From Brienomyrus brachyistius (lineage: Eukaryota > Chordata > Actinopteri > Osteoglossiformes > Mormyridae): a DNA stretch of 64,000 nt. Position numbers and translations under genes: made by a program. Positions 42,760 through 54,424 of the stretch are shown piece by piece (the stretch's first letter is position 1; every line of letters begins with the position of its first letter). The stretch spans positions 13,853,754 through 13,917,753 of the forward strand of contig NC_064555.1 in NCBI RefSeq assembly GCF_023856365.1. Direction: 5' to 3'. The notes beneath the pieces are model-generated. The model worked only from the letters and a program-made list of their open reading frames with translations. It searched no databases and was not told the origin of the DNA.

Positions 42760-45030
42760 CATAAAATTAAAGCAATCAGTTACTTGTTTCATAATTTAAC
42801 CTAAAACATCGAGGAGGTACGGAGGTAATACACTTTATACTTTTTTAAACCAGTGAATTTTTCCAAAGAGAGGAAATGTTTCTGAATGACAATAACATTA
42901 TGCTAATGAGTCATTTCAAAGTTACTTGTTTCATAATTCAATCTCAAACATCGAGGAGGAGGCTGTCTCTCGTGTTGGCATTCTCTACCACCTGTTCACA
43001 GCTCCTTGGTCAGCCGCAGGGTGCAAGACAGTGCTGAGCGCAGACTTAGTACCCAAGCCAGCGTATCAGCGTCTAACGGTAGGGAACCGAGCCCCATGTC
43101 CTTGAAATCCAGAACCTTCCGGCAAGAGAGCGGATTAGCCTTGCCGCGGCGCTACTATAGAGCTCAGCTACTCTCACGCTTCTTGGGTCCTCCTCCAATC
43201 CTCTCGCTGCGTTACTGGGCAGCCATCATCGCCGGGCGTAGACTACCTCACCAGCGTGTCTTTGGAATGTGAGTCCGGAATGGGAGATGTCCTGGGAAAA
43301 GGCCGCTGGGTCCCATCCGTAGGCAATGCCTTCAGCCAACAGGAACCAGCTTGCCAGGATCCCGTATCCTTACCTGAACGCGGAAACTGCAACCTTGTAT
43401 AGCTGTGCAGGCAGCATCTGGAGGGACACCTCTCTATATTGTCTTTCCATCGTAATTATTTCCTCCTTTTAATTTGTCATATAACAGTAGGGCAGGGCTG
43501 CAAGCAGCAAATCACAATTATTATAATTAATCAGATTTTTTTTTTTTGCGCCACTGTTAAAGCAGCAACATTAATTTGAAATGTTTTGGCAAGACTTTAT
43601 GGCACTGAAGTACAGATGGGTAGAACAGCAGGTTCATCTGCCCAAGGCAGCGAAGGACTGTAGTTTAGACAAGCAGATATGTGCAGCAAAAAACAAATGG
43701 GTTTTCCTGACAAATGTAGAGCGTAATGGGCATTGAATCTGCAGATGGTGGATGGTACCGCAGCTCACCATAGGAAAGCCAAGGCTACCACACAGACTAG
43801 CATGGAGAGGATGATGAAAATTAATTGAACATTTCTCCATTCCTGGCTGCTGCCATGCCCCGGGATCACCTTTCCTGGGTCCATACGAGTGACATCTGTG
43901 TGCCCGAGTGAAATCATAGCATTTCATATTAACAAGCAGCAGATAGACCAGATAGCAGAAGTGCAGACATAGATTTTGCAGTGGCACAGATCAAGGGGCA
44001 TCCTCTCACCCGACACTGCGGCTCATTGCCGTAACTAACAGCTGAATGTTTGCGAGGAGTCTTTCATCATCAATTCTGTCAGGTCCACCCCAATCAGTCC
44101 TCTTTGTTCAACAATTACATTTGCATCAGATTTATGTTTTTTTTTTTTGTTTGCTTTATCATCTCCTAATACGACACCCAGTTGTAGCATAAACAGTCCC
44201 ATTGTCGAAATCCCCAGTATAGCATGCAAATCAGACACACAGGACAGAGCACTGCTATGTTCCTCCCTGACATTTTAATATCAATAATTAAAACGAATGT
44301 ACACTAATGAAAACAAATGGTGCATAATTGTAATTGCAGTCACTGGGTGCTGGAATAGAGAAATAGTAATCACTCTGTATGTTTAATTGATGAGGAAGTC
44401 GTCCCAAGAACTTTTAAAGATTGATTTTGCACCAATAACATACTTACCAACTGCTGCACTGGCTACGAGGCTGTGAGTTTGCAACTTTGAAGTCGTTTTA
44501 GGCCTGAATATAAAATTTAACTTCAAGTGCAAATGCTATATTAATGGATTATGATGATTTGCTTCGTTTGCAAATGAATAAATATGCATGCCCATATCCA
44601 TGTACATTTTCCAACATTTTGACTAGAGCTACTTGCATTCTGATTAAGTCTAAAGGGTGTCTAAGGAGGCATTTGAATTGAACAGTTTATGTATATGATC
44701 CATATTCAAATCCATTCAAAGCTGTTTATAGACTGCTTGGAAGGAGTGGTCCTTATAGTAGATGATACGAAAATGTTCACAGAATTCTGTGTTGTGTTGT
44801 CAGAAAGCATTGAGAATTGGATGCCGGGGAAGGATTTGCTGTAACGCTGTAGCAGCACTTGCTATCTGGGCCAATGAGATCGTGCACCTGTGAACTTGAC
44901 TTTCTCACAATAAGCTCCACACATGCAACAAATCTATGGAACTTCATGGGTAACCTGGATCAGAGCCACCATCCATATACCAGAAGACTGTCAGAATTTC
45001 CTGCAGAAGAATCATACACTGAACAAACGT
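42760..45030. other. No confirmed feature
   Basis: A GC-richer patch at 42990-43280 is open for 88 codons on the plus strand (43006-43272) and ends next to a GTGAGT. The peptide is arginine-rich and unrecognised. 43634-43987 minus is open for 117 codons without a known motif. The remainder is AT-rich. Confidence 0.35.
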
Positions 45031-45036
45031 CAAACA

Positions 45037-45062
45037 TCCATCTATCCATCCATCCATCCATA
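45037..45062. repeat. (CCAT)n tract, probable SINE tail
   Basis: CATCTATCCATCCATCCATCC followed by ATTCCATACTACTTATCC, which resembles the TTTTCCAAACTGCTTATCC tail of the V-SINE. The rest of the body is not recognisable. Confidence 0.55.
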
Positions 45063-45079
45063 TTCCATACTACTTATCC

Positions 45080-46970
45080 ATTACAAGGTTGAAGTGATCC
45101 TGAGGTGTATTCCAGGAACTACGTGATGCAAGGGAAAATGGATGTGTCAGAATGTATCCCAAACATTGACGTGGAAAACTTACTTACAGATCTCACACCC
45201 AAGTTCACTTTCTAAAAAGCATAGTGAGGCAAGCATAGCACACGTGCCACTGATTTACCATGATGGCAATGAAGAAAATGTGAATTAGGTTTTTCACAGG
45301 TCTCCTTGCAGGGCTTTTAATACATTCACATGTAGCAAGCATCTGTTGTTCCAGCACTGGCCTCGATCAGCTGCATTAGCAGTCTGGAAGGTTCAATGCT
45401 AAATTCTGCACAGAAGAATGCAAGCAACGGAACATCAATCTCTTAGCACCATGATCAGCCAGAAAACATTCATATGCGGACTATGCAACAGACGCATGAA
45501 AACACCATAGGTCATTAGGATTTATAGGTGGAAGCCATAGGTGTCTGGAGTTTGAATAGAATAGACAGCAAGGAGGACTGAAAGAGTAGGAACTGGACTT
45601 ACATACATAGGATCAGAACACTTGAGGTTAACAATTCCAAGCAAAATAATGATTTAATTAAATATCAGGATGGATGATGTTATTTTTATGGAACGGTTCT
45701 TACATTGAGCATGAATGGCTGCTGTTAGTTGCTCCGTAATCATCAGTCGGAACTTCTTGTTCGTTGAGAGTAAGGGTCAGTTTGGGAACTAATGGACCAA
45801 TAAATGTGCTGTTTACACAGGGTGGGAAATCGCGAGAATGTGGGAGCTGGGACCTGATAAGGAGACAGCAAGCGGTTCAGGGGAGCGGATCTCCGGCCCT
45901 TCCCAAGCGCCTGGGACGTTACGAAACTGCGTGTTAAACAAGGATGGACCACCAGAGGGTTTTGATGAAGACATTTATGCAAACAGAAATGCTGGATAAT
46001 AAATGCTGCTTCTTCCTTTCCCCCTCGAAGAATCATTTATCTGAAAGACCTTTTGTATACTCCTTGTTTGAGGAAATTAAATTATGAGGGACATTACGCT
46101 CCTGGTCATTTTTCACAGGTGATATTCCTGAGAAAATGACATCTTCTGCTGCGCAGCATGGCCATTACTGGACTGTGAGCTTCTTCAGCCCCCTAAAGAC
46201 ATTTCTCAGTTTTTCAAAGGGATCCATTAAAGGAGAATTGCATTATGTACTCTACATGGTGCATGATACTGCTGTGATATAATACAGCTGAATATTACCT
46301 ACTCCTCACCCCTGTAAGAAGGTGCTATTCCCAGGACTCCACTGTCGCTCACCTGTGACACTCCTCTGGGTGCCAGGTGTAGGACAACAAAGTGAGTCAT
46401 GTATTTACTCATCTCCATAGCTGAGCTCTGACTGATGTCCGCATCTGCGCCTTCTGCATTTACCAGCATGTAATTCCATTCATACACAGTGCTCACAGTA
46501 AGTCTTGATACACTTGCATAATCCAGTAAAAGTATTGCAATTTCCTTTGGTTTTATAACAATAATGATTATTAATTTCTTGACAAAAAAACCCATATATT
46601 TCACATTAAAAAGGTAGTTTTAGGTAAAACATTAATTTCAAGTAGTAAAAAATTGAAACCTATATTACAGTTATAGAAGAGCTGTTCTGAGTTAAATTTT
46701 TTTTTAAAAGGTTCATTGACAAGCACTCTCATTTGCTCTTCAACTAGTAATACCTTTGAAGAAACATAAAACACCAAAATATTGTATTTAGTGATCCTTT
46801 GGAAGCCAATGACTACAATTGTGATTATTAGCAAAATGAATGAGTCGGTCAAAAAAAAAATAATGACAAAATGAAAATGTCTGTGCAGAAGTATGTTAAA
46901 CGTTGCTTGTCGATGGACTGCAGTTGTGAAACCGATAAATTTGCAGCATTTTATAGAATTAAGATAGTGC
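45080..46970. other. No recognisable feature
   Basis: AT-rich DNA with scattered short frames (45743-46036, 46299-46604, 46601-46975 minus) whose composition looks non-coding. No dispersed repeat identified. Confidence 0.4.
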
Positions 46971-46978
46971 CCCAAGAC

Positions 46979-47085
46979 TTTCTGTGAGCGCTGTATTCTT
47001 TCTGTGAGCGCTGTATTCTTTCTGTGAGCGCTGTATTCTTTCTGTGAGCGCTGTATTGTTTCTGTGAGCGCTGGATTGTTTCTGT
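46979..47085. repeat. 20-bp tandem repeat, 5 copies
   Basis: Unit TTTCTGTGAGCGCTGTATTC, five head-to-tail copies; the last two change to GTATTGTT and GGATTGTT before the array ends in TTCTGTCC. Each unit contains the palindrome AGCGCT. Confidence 0.95.
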
Positions 47086-47089
47086 CCTT

Positions 47090-47590
47090 CTCCCCTGGCA
47101 GACATCAGTAGATCATCGATACTGGTTTCCCAACCTGTCCAGGGCTGTGTTGTTGCTTCTCAAGGTCTCAGCATCTTCTCTGCTGCTTCATTCCAAAGCT
47201 GCGTAAAAAGCTACCAGCTTCTTTCTTCTGGATGTTTATTACACATATCAAGTTAGCTTAGCTCCATCCATTTTTTTTTTATTATTTCACATAAAAAAAT
47301 GACAAGAAATTAATAAAACATGCCCGTAGGACTCAGTCCCTGCTTATGCATGGTTTTAGTACAGGTTGGATAGAACTGAGCTGACAGACTGGTGATTTAA
47401 AGAATAATAAGATAATAAGACTTTATTTGTGTCTCTGGATGGAAAAAAAATATATTATTAGCTATAAAGTTTAAACTTAAAGGGTTTTTTTTGCTGAATG
47501 AATCATATTTTTCCATATGAGGGGCATGACAAAACACATAGAATGTGTTAAATTGAGGCAGATTAAATATGACACAGTTGTTAATTGAAG
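47090..47590. other. No recognisable feature
   Basis: AT-rich with T and A runs. No gene or repeat family seen. Confidence 0.4.
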
Positions 47591-47597
47591 AGTAATG

Positions 47598-47790
47598 TCC
47601 AAAACTCACTCAGTCCATATTTTTTTTCCTGACTGGCTTCCTTGTCATATGCTGCAGTTTTGGAAACCAAAACTCACTTAGTCCTCAAGTAATCCGAAAA
47701 AGAACTTTCGTTAAATTTCCAAAACTCACTAAGTCCACAGGATAATTCTCGAAAAGGTATCGTGTGGACCAAGTGAGTTTGGGAAATTTC
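47598..47790. repeat. CCAAAACTCACT motif cluster with terminal hairpin
   Basis: CCAAAACTCACTNAGTCC occurs directly at about 47600, 47668 and 47720, and once inverted (GGACCAAGTGAGTTTGG) at about 47767. The last direct copy and the inverted copy extend to arms of about 27 bp (47713-47739 and 47763-47790) with about 23 bp between them, so a stable stem-loop is possible. Function unknown. Confidence 0.7.
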
Positions 47791-48264
47791 CCTCTCAATT
47801 GGGCTCAGCAGGGATGCCTGGTCACTTACTTCTTCAGCCCTGTGTGGGTTTTCCGGCTAGAGGACACAAGTCGAAAAAGTAGTTAATTTAAAAGGAGCCT
47901 ATCGGTTCATTAAACTGTAACTATTTTTACTTTCCTCAAGTACTTGGGAAAAAGTACCACAGATCATTGCAGATCGTGCCACATCAGCTGAGTCTGGCCC
48001 GGCCTACACTTCCTGAGTCATAAACTTAAGTATTTTATGTGACTTTCTGCCAGATAGTTGAATTTCCACATAGCTGAATACAACACAGGGCTGGAACAAG
48101 CAGAAGGGCTGCTAGCGCGTGCTGCTCTATAGGTGTGTGCAGGAACTGACATATGCATTGTGCAACACTTTGTTATCTTTAATTAACTTAGTGTCATTTT
48201 TAGTAGAATAGTGTTCTTACTTATTGTTTTAAATTTTTATGCTGCCTTTGCGGAATCGTGAGGG

Positions 48265-48310
48265 TGCCGCGGTGGTGCAGTGCTTAGTACTGCTGCCTAA
48301 CACCCTGGGG
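48265..48310 (+). mobile_element. tRNA-like SINE head fragment
   Basis: GCCGCGGTGGTGCAGTGCTT followed by AGTACTGCTGCCTAACACC corresponds to the first 40 bases of the V-SINE head, A-box included. The B-box and the rest are absent. Confidence 0.55.
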
Positions 48311-48394
48311 AGCTTTGGAAAATATCAGGGGCTAAGTCAAGTTTACCTGGGGCTTCAGTTTTTTTTCATTTGAAGGAAGATTGGCATCGGGTGT

Positions 48395-49010
48395 CAAATA
48401 CTCAGGGCTATAGGCTTAAAGTACTCGGGGCTATAGGCTTAAGGTACTCGGGGCTATAGGCTTAAAGTACTCGGGGACCACCTTAAAGTACTCAGGGCTA
48501 TAGGCTTTAAGTACTCGGGGATATAGTCTTAAAGTACTCGGGGCCCACCTTAAAGTACTCAGGGCTATAGGCTTAAAGTACTCGGGGCTATAGGCTTAAG
48601 GTACTCGGGGCTATAGGCTTAAAGTACTCGGGGCCCACCTTAAAGTACTCGGGGATATAGTCTTAAAGTACTCGGGGCCCACCTTAAAGTATTCAAGGCT
48701 ATAGGCTTTAAGTACTCTGTGCTATAGGCTTAAAGTACTCTGGGCTCAGCTTAAAGTACTCGGGGCTATAGGCTTAAAGTACTCGGGGCTATAGGCTTAA
48801 GGTACTCGGGGCTATAGGCTTAAAGTACTCGGGGCCCACCTTAAAGTACTCAGGGCTATAGGCTTTAAGTACTCGGTGCTATAGGCTTAAAGTACTCTGG
48901 GCTCAGCTTAAAGTACTCGGGGCTATAGGCTTAAAGTACTCTGGGCTATAGGCTTAAAGTACTCGGGGATATAGGCTTAAAGTACTCGGGGCTATAGCTC
49001 TGAGTGATCG
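48395..49010. repeat. 23/21-bp compound minisatellite, about 27 units
   Basis: The major unit is TTAAAGTACTCGGGGCTATAGGC (23 bp). A shorter variant, TTAAAGTACTCGGGGCCCACC (21 bp), and CTCAGC variants are interspersed in a recurring order, so larger blocks appear to have been duplicated. The GGTACTCGGGG variant follows one particular neighbour each time, again pointing to block-wise copying. Confidence 0.95.
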
Positions 49011-49011
49011 G

Positions 49012-50505
49012 ACCTAACAACACCCATACCTTGATGATGGACAGATTTTATAATTGTACCGGATACAAGAGCTCTTACTGTAAAACTTAATTATGCTGTT
49101 TATAGTTGACAAACTACCTGAAAGCAAGTAAAATGGCCTCCCTGCATAGCACACTGCTGAAGAGAGGAGTTCCTGATGTTTCTATACATGACAGTTTATT
49201 TCCACACTGTGAAAGTCTCCCAAGCTGCAGGAAGGAGATTTGGGCAATGAGTTTTCTTAACCAATCAGTGTCACTGGGTTGACTAGACAGCAGACAGGGT
49301 ATTCGACAGTCCTCTGTCTGGTATCGCAGTGATAACTTAGCAGACATTATTTGACATTATTGTTCCATACTTCATTAATCTGTATAAAGTTTGTACCTAG
49401 GACAGTGGAAAAAAATCAGAAGATACTATACATTAAACCAGAGATTGCAATCAGGTACATTGACACTGAATTACTGGTTTCCCGGCTGTGCTTTACGCTA
49501 GCAAGTGATAGCATGAGACAGTGTTATATAGAAGTATAAGAAACATTTCCTAGATCCTTTTAAATCAGGAATACTTTGGTTGAATAAGATGTTTTATTTA
49601 TACAATCAAACATAGTATACCATTATTGATTTATAAGTCAGTTGATTAACACTGAACTGTTTCACAGATGCTTATTTGAACCTTTTCAGCCAGTGAGGCA
49701 GTGCACTGTAATTTGAACTTAATTCAAAACAGCACTTTTTATTTTTTGTGCTCACATGTAATTTATAGCTGGGTTTCTGCATCTTACCTTTCAGAAAAAT
49801 TAGTCTTTATGGATATGTTAATTCAAATTTACGGTACCATAATTAGAAATGTCTGACTTACTAAGGGAAAGTTTACTGAAAAAAGATTACGAAGTTGTCC
49901 AGTTAAAAAAATACAATAAAAATCACCGGTAATCTTTAGTGTAGGACGATTAATGGCTTTCAGTCAACATGCATAGACTAGATGCATGATTCCTCTGTCT
50001 GAAAGTGAAGCATTAAAAAAAACAATCACCATTGTTTTGGCAATGTGGGTGTCACTGAAAAAAAATCCCACCCCCACACACAGTTGGGAATTTTACAATG
50101 TAAGGCCTTGTCAAGGTTACAGTTCACAACCCATTATTCCTGACATTTGCCCCCATCAATAAGCATTCTCAGAAAGGAAAGGGTGAAGTGGGGGTTTCTT
50201 TCACTCTGATACAGCGAAGCCAACTACTGATGTATTTTCCCAACAGCAGAATCCCCCCCACTCCGGCCTTGACATCCCCTCAGAAGTACTATTCAGTTTG
50301 TCATTATACAATGCCAAAGCAAGTGGCCAGTGAAATGTACATTTCTTTAAACTCCAAAGGCCAGTGCATAAAAGGCTCACAAAGTCATAGAATTACAAGT
50401 TTCACGTAAAGCAGGACAGAGCAGATCCCATGTTTACAATGTCTGACTTGTATTTACAATGGGATTACCTTAAAGCCTATAATATAAAAAATTTGAGTTA
50501 AACAC
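49012..50505. other. No recognisable feature
   Basis: AT-rich DNA. No gene or repeat recognised; frames at 49114-49347 and 50188-50409 have no known domain. Confidence 0.4.
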
Positions 50506-50519
50506 AGTGGCTTGTAATA

Positions 50520-50614
50520 ATCTATCCATTTTCCAAACTGCTTATCCTACTGGGTTTCGGGAGGTCCAGAGCCTATCCCGGGAGCAATGGGCACTGCACC
50601 ACCATGTCGCCCCT
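50520..50614 (-). mobile_element. V-SINE with large internal deletion, TSD intact
   Basis: The SINE tail (TCCATTTTCCAAACTGCTTA, GAGCCTATCCCGGGAGCAATG) is joined directly to the outermost head sequence (GCACTGCACCACCATGTCGCC). About 270 bp of body are missing. GCTTGTAATA flanks it at 50510-50519 and 50615-50624, so the 95-bp copy is delimited by a 10-bp target duplication. Confidence 0.88.
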
Positions 50615-50639
50615 GCTTGTAATAGTGCACGTACTATTT

Positions 50640-51220
50640 TGTAATGCTCGTGAAAACATTGCGTGGCTTCAGCGGTTCGTCAGCTCAAGGTACAGTACAG
50701 TACCTTTATGAAGTTACTTTTATTATTACCGTAAATTACTATTGCTGTAACCTGCATACTGCCTGTACTCATACTGTATGTTACATGCAGTGGCACGTCG
50801 GGTTTTGCTTCTCCTCTCTCCTTTGCCGCTCTCTGTAGGTCCAAGACAGACCTTGCCAGCCGAAGGACCAGCATGCTGACGTCCAGCTTCCAGCTTGTTA
50901 AGACTTAGAGTTCATTGGGGGAGACCGCTGCCTGTCCCGCCTACCTGCTAGCGCGATTGGTTGAATGCTTGGCGTGCTCGGCGATTGGAGACACCACTCC
51001 CACAGTTCCCGCCACTTAGGCTTTAAAAAATCCTGGCTGAAGCGTCTCTCGCTAGATTCTCTCTGGGTCGTTGAGTGTTTGCTTCTTGTTGCTGCTGCTG
51101 TGCTCCTTTCTCTTCCACTGGTTGTAGCTCATCTGATATATACAGCTCACCCTGTTCATCTTGGTTAGGTTGGGTCAGTATAGATTCATATTATGTTTTT
51201 TTTCATTGCTGTTTGATTTA
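50640..51220. other. No recognisable feature
   Basis: Contains GC-richer DNA around 50900-51130 with frames at 50644-50838 and 50965-51168. No known domain or repeat. Confidence 0.4.
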
Positions 51221-51224
51221 CTCA

Positions 51225-52072
51225 TTCGTGGTCTATGGTATAGTTTAAACTACTCGAACTTAATCCATTCAAAACTCGGGGTTCGAATCCTAAAAAGTTC
51301 CAGTTCTGATCGAATTTTCCCCATAAGAAATAATGGAAAACCAATTAATTGATTCCCGGCTCCAAAATATTACACTTTTTTTTCTATACTACTACATCCT
51401 TTAAACAGGATAAAACAAGATGAGCATATACTAAACACATCTAAGCACATTTATCAAAACAGTAATTTTGTCACACCATGCGCTGAACGAGTAGGGAGCA
51501 CGGAATCAGGGTCAGACGGAAATCCAAGAACACAGTATTTATTGCTGGCAAACAAGGCACAACACGGAGTAGCCTTCAGTGACAGGACTGGGGAAACATA
51601 CTTGAACACGGACTTAAATACATGTGACTAATTGGAAATAACCAGAAACAGCTGATGACATCGGGATGTCGCACGAGGTGAGAGAGGGGGGCGTGGCACA
51701 CAGGAGGAGCGTACGAGCCGGGCGTGACAAATTTGTAAAGTAAGAAAATAAATGCATCCAAACAATGAGCAATGGCTACCAAAATGATGTAAAGTACAGT
51801 GTAGTACCTGATATTTTCATTAAAGAAGCACTATCACCAACAAACGATGCTCTCACAGCTCTCTGAGAGGCTGAGACTGAAGCGCTACCCTTTGTTTCCG
51901 CTGAGAGACGTGCCGCGTGACTCATTTCAAGTTATCTTAGGTCGGCGTTGACGATTCGACTTCTGAGATTCAGATCGAGTTCTAGGCCATATTTTTTTCA
52001 AACTGGTTGGTTCGACTTTTAAGAAATTCGAGTTCTAATGAGTTCGAGTACTGAGGTACCACCCTACTATCT
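51225..52072. mobile_element. TIR DNA element split by a solo-LTR insertion
   Basis: The left arm reads TATGGTATAGTTTAAACTACT then CGAACTTAATCC, GGGGTTCGAATCC and TTCCCCATAAGAAATAATGG. The right arm, inverted, reads GTGGTACCTCAGTACTCGAAC then TCATTAGAACTCG. The shared ACTCGAACT-type ends and the TTCCCCATAAGAAATAATGG block match a vertebrate DNA-transposon family I remember without a secure name. It has no transposase. The insertion at 51469-51729 lies inside; without it the element is about 580 bp. Confidence 0.55.
51469..51729 (-). mobile_element. Solo-LTR-like element, 5-bp TSD
   Basis: 261 bp flanked by AATTT at 51464-51468 and 51730-51734. On the minus strand it starts TGTCACGCCC and ends GTGTGACA, the TG...CA ends with short inverted repeats typical of LTRs. 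In the same orientation a TATA-like TATTTAAG (complement near 51613-51620) precedes an AATAAA signal (complement of TTTATT near 51537-51542), the promoter/poly(A) order of an LTR. There is no internal retroelement next to it, so it looks like a solo LTR left by recombination. The fragment at 7700 may be related. Confidence 0.72.
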
Positions 52073-52399
52073 TCTCCATTTCATTCCCGGTTGTTTCTCG
52101 TACAGGTACATCATGCAGCACGCAGAACTTGTTGATGTTAGACACACTAGATTAGAGGTGGACGCCACCTCCTGTAGGTTTTTGTTATACAGCCATAGAG
52201 CAGATAGTTAGATTTTGTTTTTTTGTTTTCAATCAAAGGGATGTGTTAAATTATAAAACAAAGTGATAGGGTTGTTTTGTTTTGTTCTGTTCTTTTCTTT
52301 GGTGTCGTCTTAAGCCCAACCTGTACCTTTCCTGTTTACCTCGTTGTCCAATCCCCGCTTGTCCTGTTCCTTTGGAACCTGTAGGGTACACACTTTGCC

Positions 52400-54290
52400 C
52401 TGGCGATGAACATGGTGGCCGAGTCAGCTGAGGTGGAATGTAGAGGCCTTCTGACCAGGTCTGGCATGCGGCTGCCCCCATAAGAGCATTCATGGATGAC
52501 CTCACTGTTACAACAACATCAGTCCCAGGAGGGAGGGGGATATTGCAAGGCCTGGAGAAATTTGTCACCTGGGCCAGGATGAGCTTCAAGCCTACCAAAT
52601 CAAGATCCATGGTGCTAAAAAGGGGGAAAGTGGTTGATAAATTCCGTTTCTCCTTGGCGGGAGCTGCCATCCCCTCCATCAGTGAGCAGCCAGTGAAGAG
52701 TCTGGGGAAGCTGTTTGATGCAAGTCTGAAAGACACCGCTGCCAATTCAGGAGTCCAACAAAGAGCTGGGTAGTTAGCTCACCAAGATCGACAAGTCAGG
52801 CCTGTCAGGCAAATTCAAGGCCTGGATCTACTAGGACTCCATGCTACCGCGTGTTCTGTGGTCTCTGCTGGTTTACTCAGTCCCAGTGTCAACAGTGGGG
52901 TCCCTGGAGAGGAAAATCACTAGCTTTCTCCGTAAATGGTTGGGCCTCCCTCACAGCCTCACCAGTGCAGCCCTCTACGGGACCAGGAACATCTTACAGC
53001 TCCCATTCAGTTGTCTCACTGAAGAATTCATGGTGGCACGCACAAGAGGAACCCTTCAGTACAGGGATTCCCGGGACCAGAAGGTGTCAGCAGTCGGCAT
53101 TGAGGTGAGAACAGGGAGGAAGTGGAAAGCGGAGAGAGCAGTGAAGGTGGCTGAGTCAGGCCTCAGGCAGAAGGAGCTAGTGGGGACGTTGGCCACCGGG
53201 AGGGAGAGTTGGCTTGGGCTTTTTCCCAAAGACCCAAGCAGGCAAGGCCCATGGGAAGGAGAGACACCGAAGAGGTTCGAGCAGGAAGGAAGAGCGAATG
53301 AGCAGAACAGTGGAACTTAGGCAGCAGGGGGCATGGATGAAGTGGAAGAGTATCCTACAGCGCAAAGTCACCTGGACAGACATCATGTAGGCAGACTTCT
53401 ATTGCGTCCGTTTCCTCGTCCAGGCTGTATATGATGCCCTACCAAGCCCAGCCAACCTCCATGTGTGGGGCAAGAGTGAGTCACCAGCATGCCAGCTATG
53501 CTCTGGAAGGGAATCCATACAACACCTGCTGAGTAGCTGTCCAAAGGCCCTTGCAGAAGGTCATTACTGCTGGCACCATGACCAAGTGCTGAAGGCGGAG
53601 GTAGAAAGCATATGCAATGCCATCATCCCTGGCAAACACCATCTTGCCCCAAAGACAAGAATCGCCTTTGTCAAAGCTGGAGAGGAACCCTGTCAACAGT
53701 GAAGAAGAGGTTCAGGTCTCCTATACACAGCCTCTGACTGGCAGCTGCAAGCCGACCTGGGGAAGCAGCTGAAGTTCCCCCTGCATATCGCTACGACATC
53801 ACTCCGGCCAGATATAATCATCATCTCGGAGGCAACAACACAGCTGATTGTGCTCTAACTGACAGTGCCCTGGGAAGAGCGGATGGAAGAGACAAATGAA
53901 ACACGCAAAGTACCAGGAGCCAGTGGAGAAGCGCTGGGAAGAGGGCTGGAAGACTCACTACGAGCCAATAGAAGTGGGCTGTTGATGTTTTGCACACTCT
54001 GCAAAGTCCTCAACCAACTGGGCCTAACAGGAGTGGCTAAGAAGAGGGCCATTCGATCCATGAAGAGAAGGCCACAAGGTGGCTGTGTATAAAGAGGGCT
54101 GATCCCATGGTTGCTGCTGGGATGCAAGCTGGGGTCTGATCAACCTCAGCTGGGTCACCTGGGCGAGGGTGTCTGATGTTGAAAGACCCGAAACACCCAG
54201 TGACCCCAGGTTACATCACTGATGTGTCCTAGTGCATCCAGAAGATGAATCTTGCACAATGAGATAAAGAATCGTAAGAATCTATTTGGG
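52400..54290 (+). pseudogene. 5'-truncated RLE-type non-LTR retrotransposon
   Basis: Remnant of a polyprotein combining reverse transcriptase and a restriction-like endonuclease, as in R2/R4/NeSL-like LINEs. It begins inside the RT palm (near 52404), with the catalytic FMDD box at 52489-52500 and KSLGK near 52700. The thumb continues in a second frame from 52841 (LPRVLWSLLVY, LRKWLGLP, RTGRKW). A third frame from about 53370 carries a CCHC finger at 53490-53540 (C-x2-C-x7-H-x4-C), HHD where relatives have RHD, RPD at 53805-53813, and LTVPWEERMEE from 53859. A frameshift near 52745-52840 and another near 53320-53400, a TGA at 53700 and a TAA at 53856 make it inactive. A short 3' UTR runs to about 54290. 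Confidence 0.88.
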
Positions 54291-54424
54291 TATTTTTGTC
54301 ATCATTCACCACTTTCAATGGCTTTCCTGTGGTGAATCAACACCTAGACATAACATCATAAAATAGGGAAGTATGCAAAGCAAGTAGACAGGATTGTGCA
54401 ATGTTGCAACGTTAGAAAACCTAA

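Noticed and set aside
43006..43272. Arginine-rich 88-codon frame ending near GTGAGT
   Set aside because: No recognised domain, no upstream acceptor of quality, and the donor lies after the stop.
46979..49010. CRISPR-like arrays
   Set aside because: The 20-bp and 23/21-bp repeats are strictly tandem without unique spacers, and the genome is eukaryotic.
52400..54290. A retrovirus-like pol gene
   Set aside because: The FMDD box is followed by a CCHC finger and restriction-like endonuclease motifs. There is no protease, RNase H or integrase order and no flanking LTRs.
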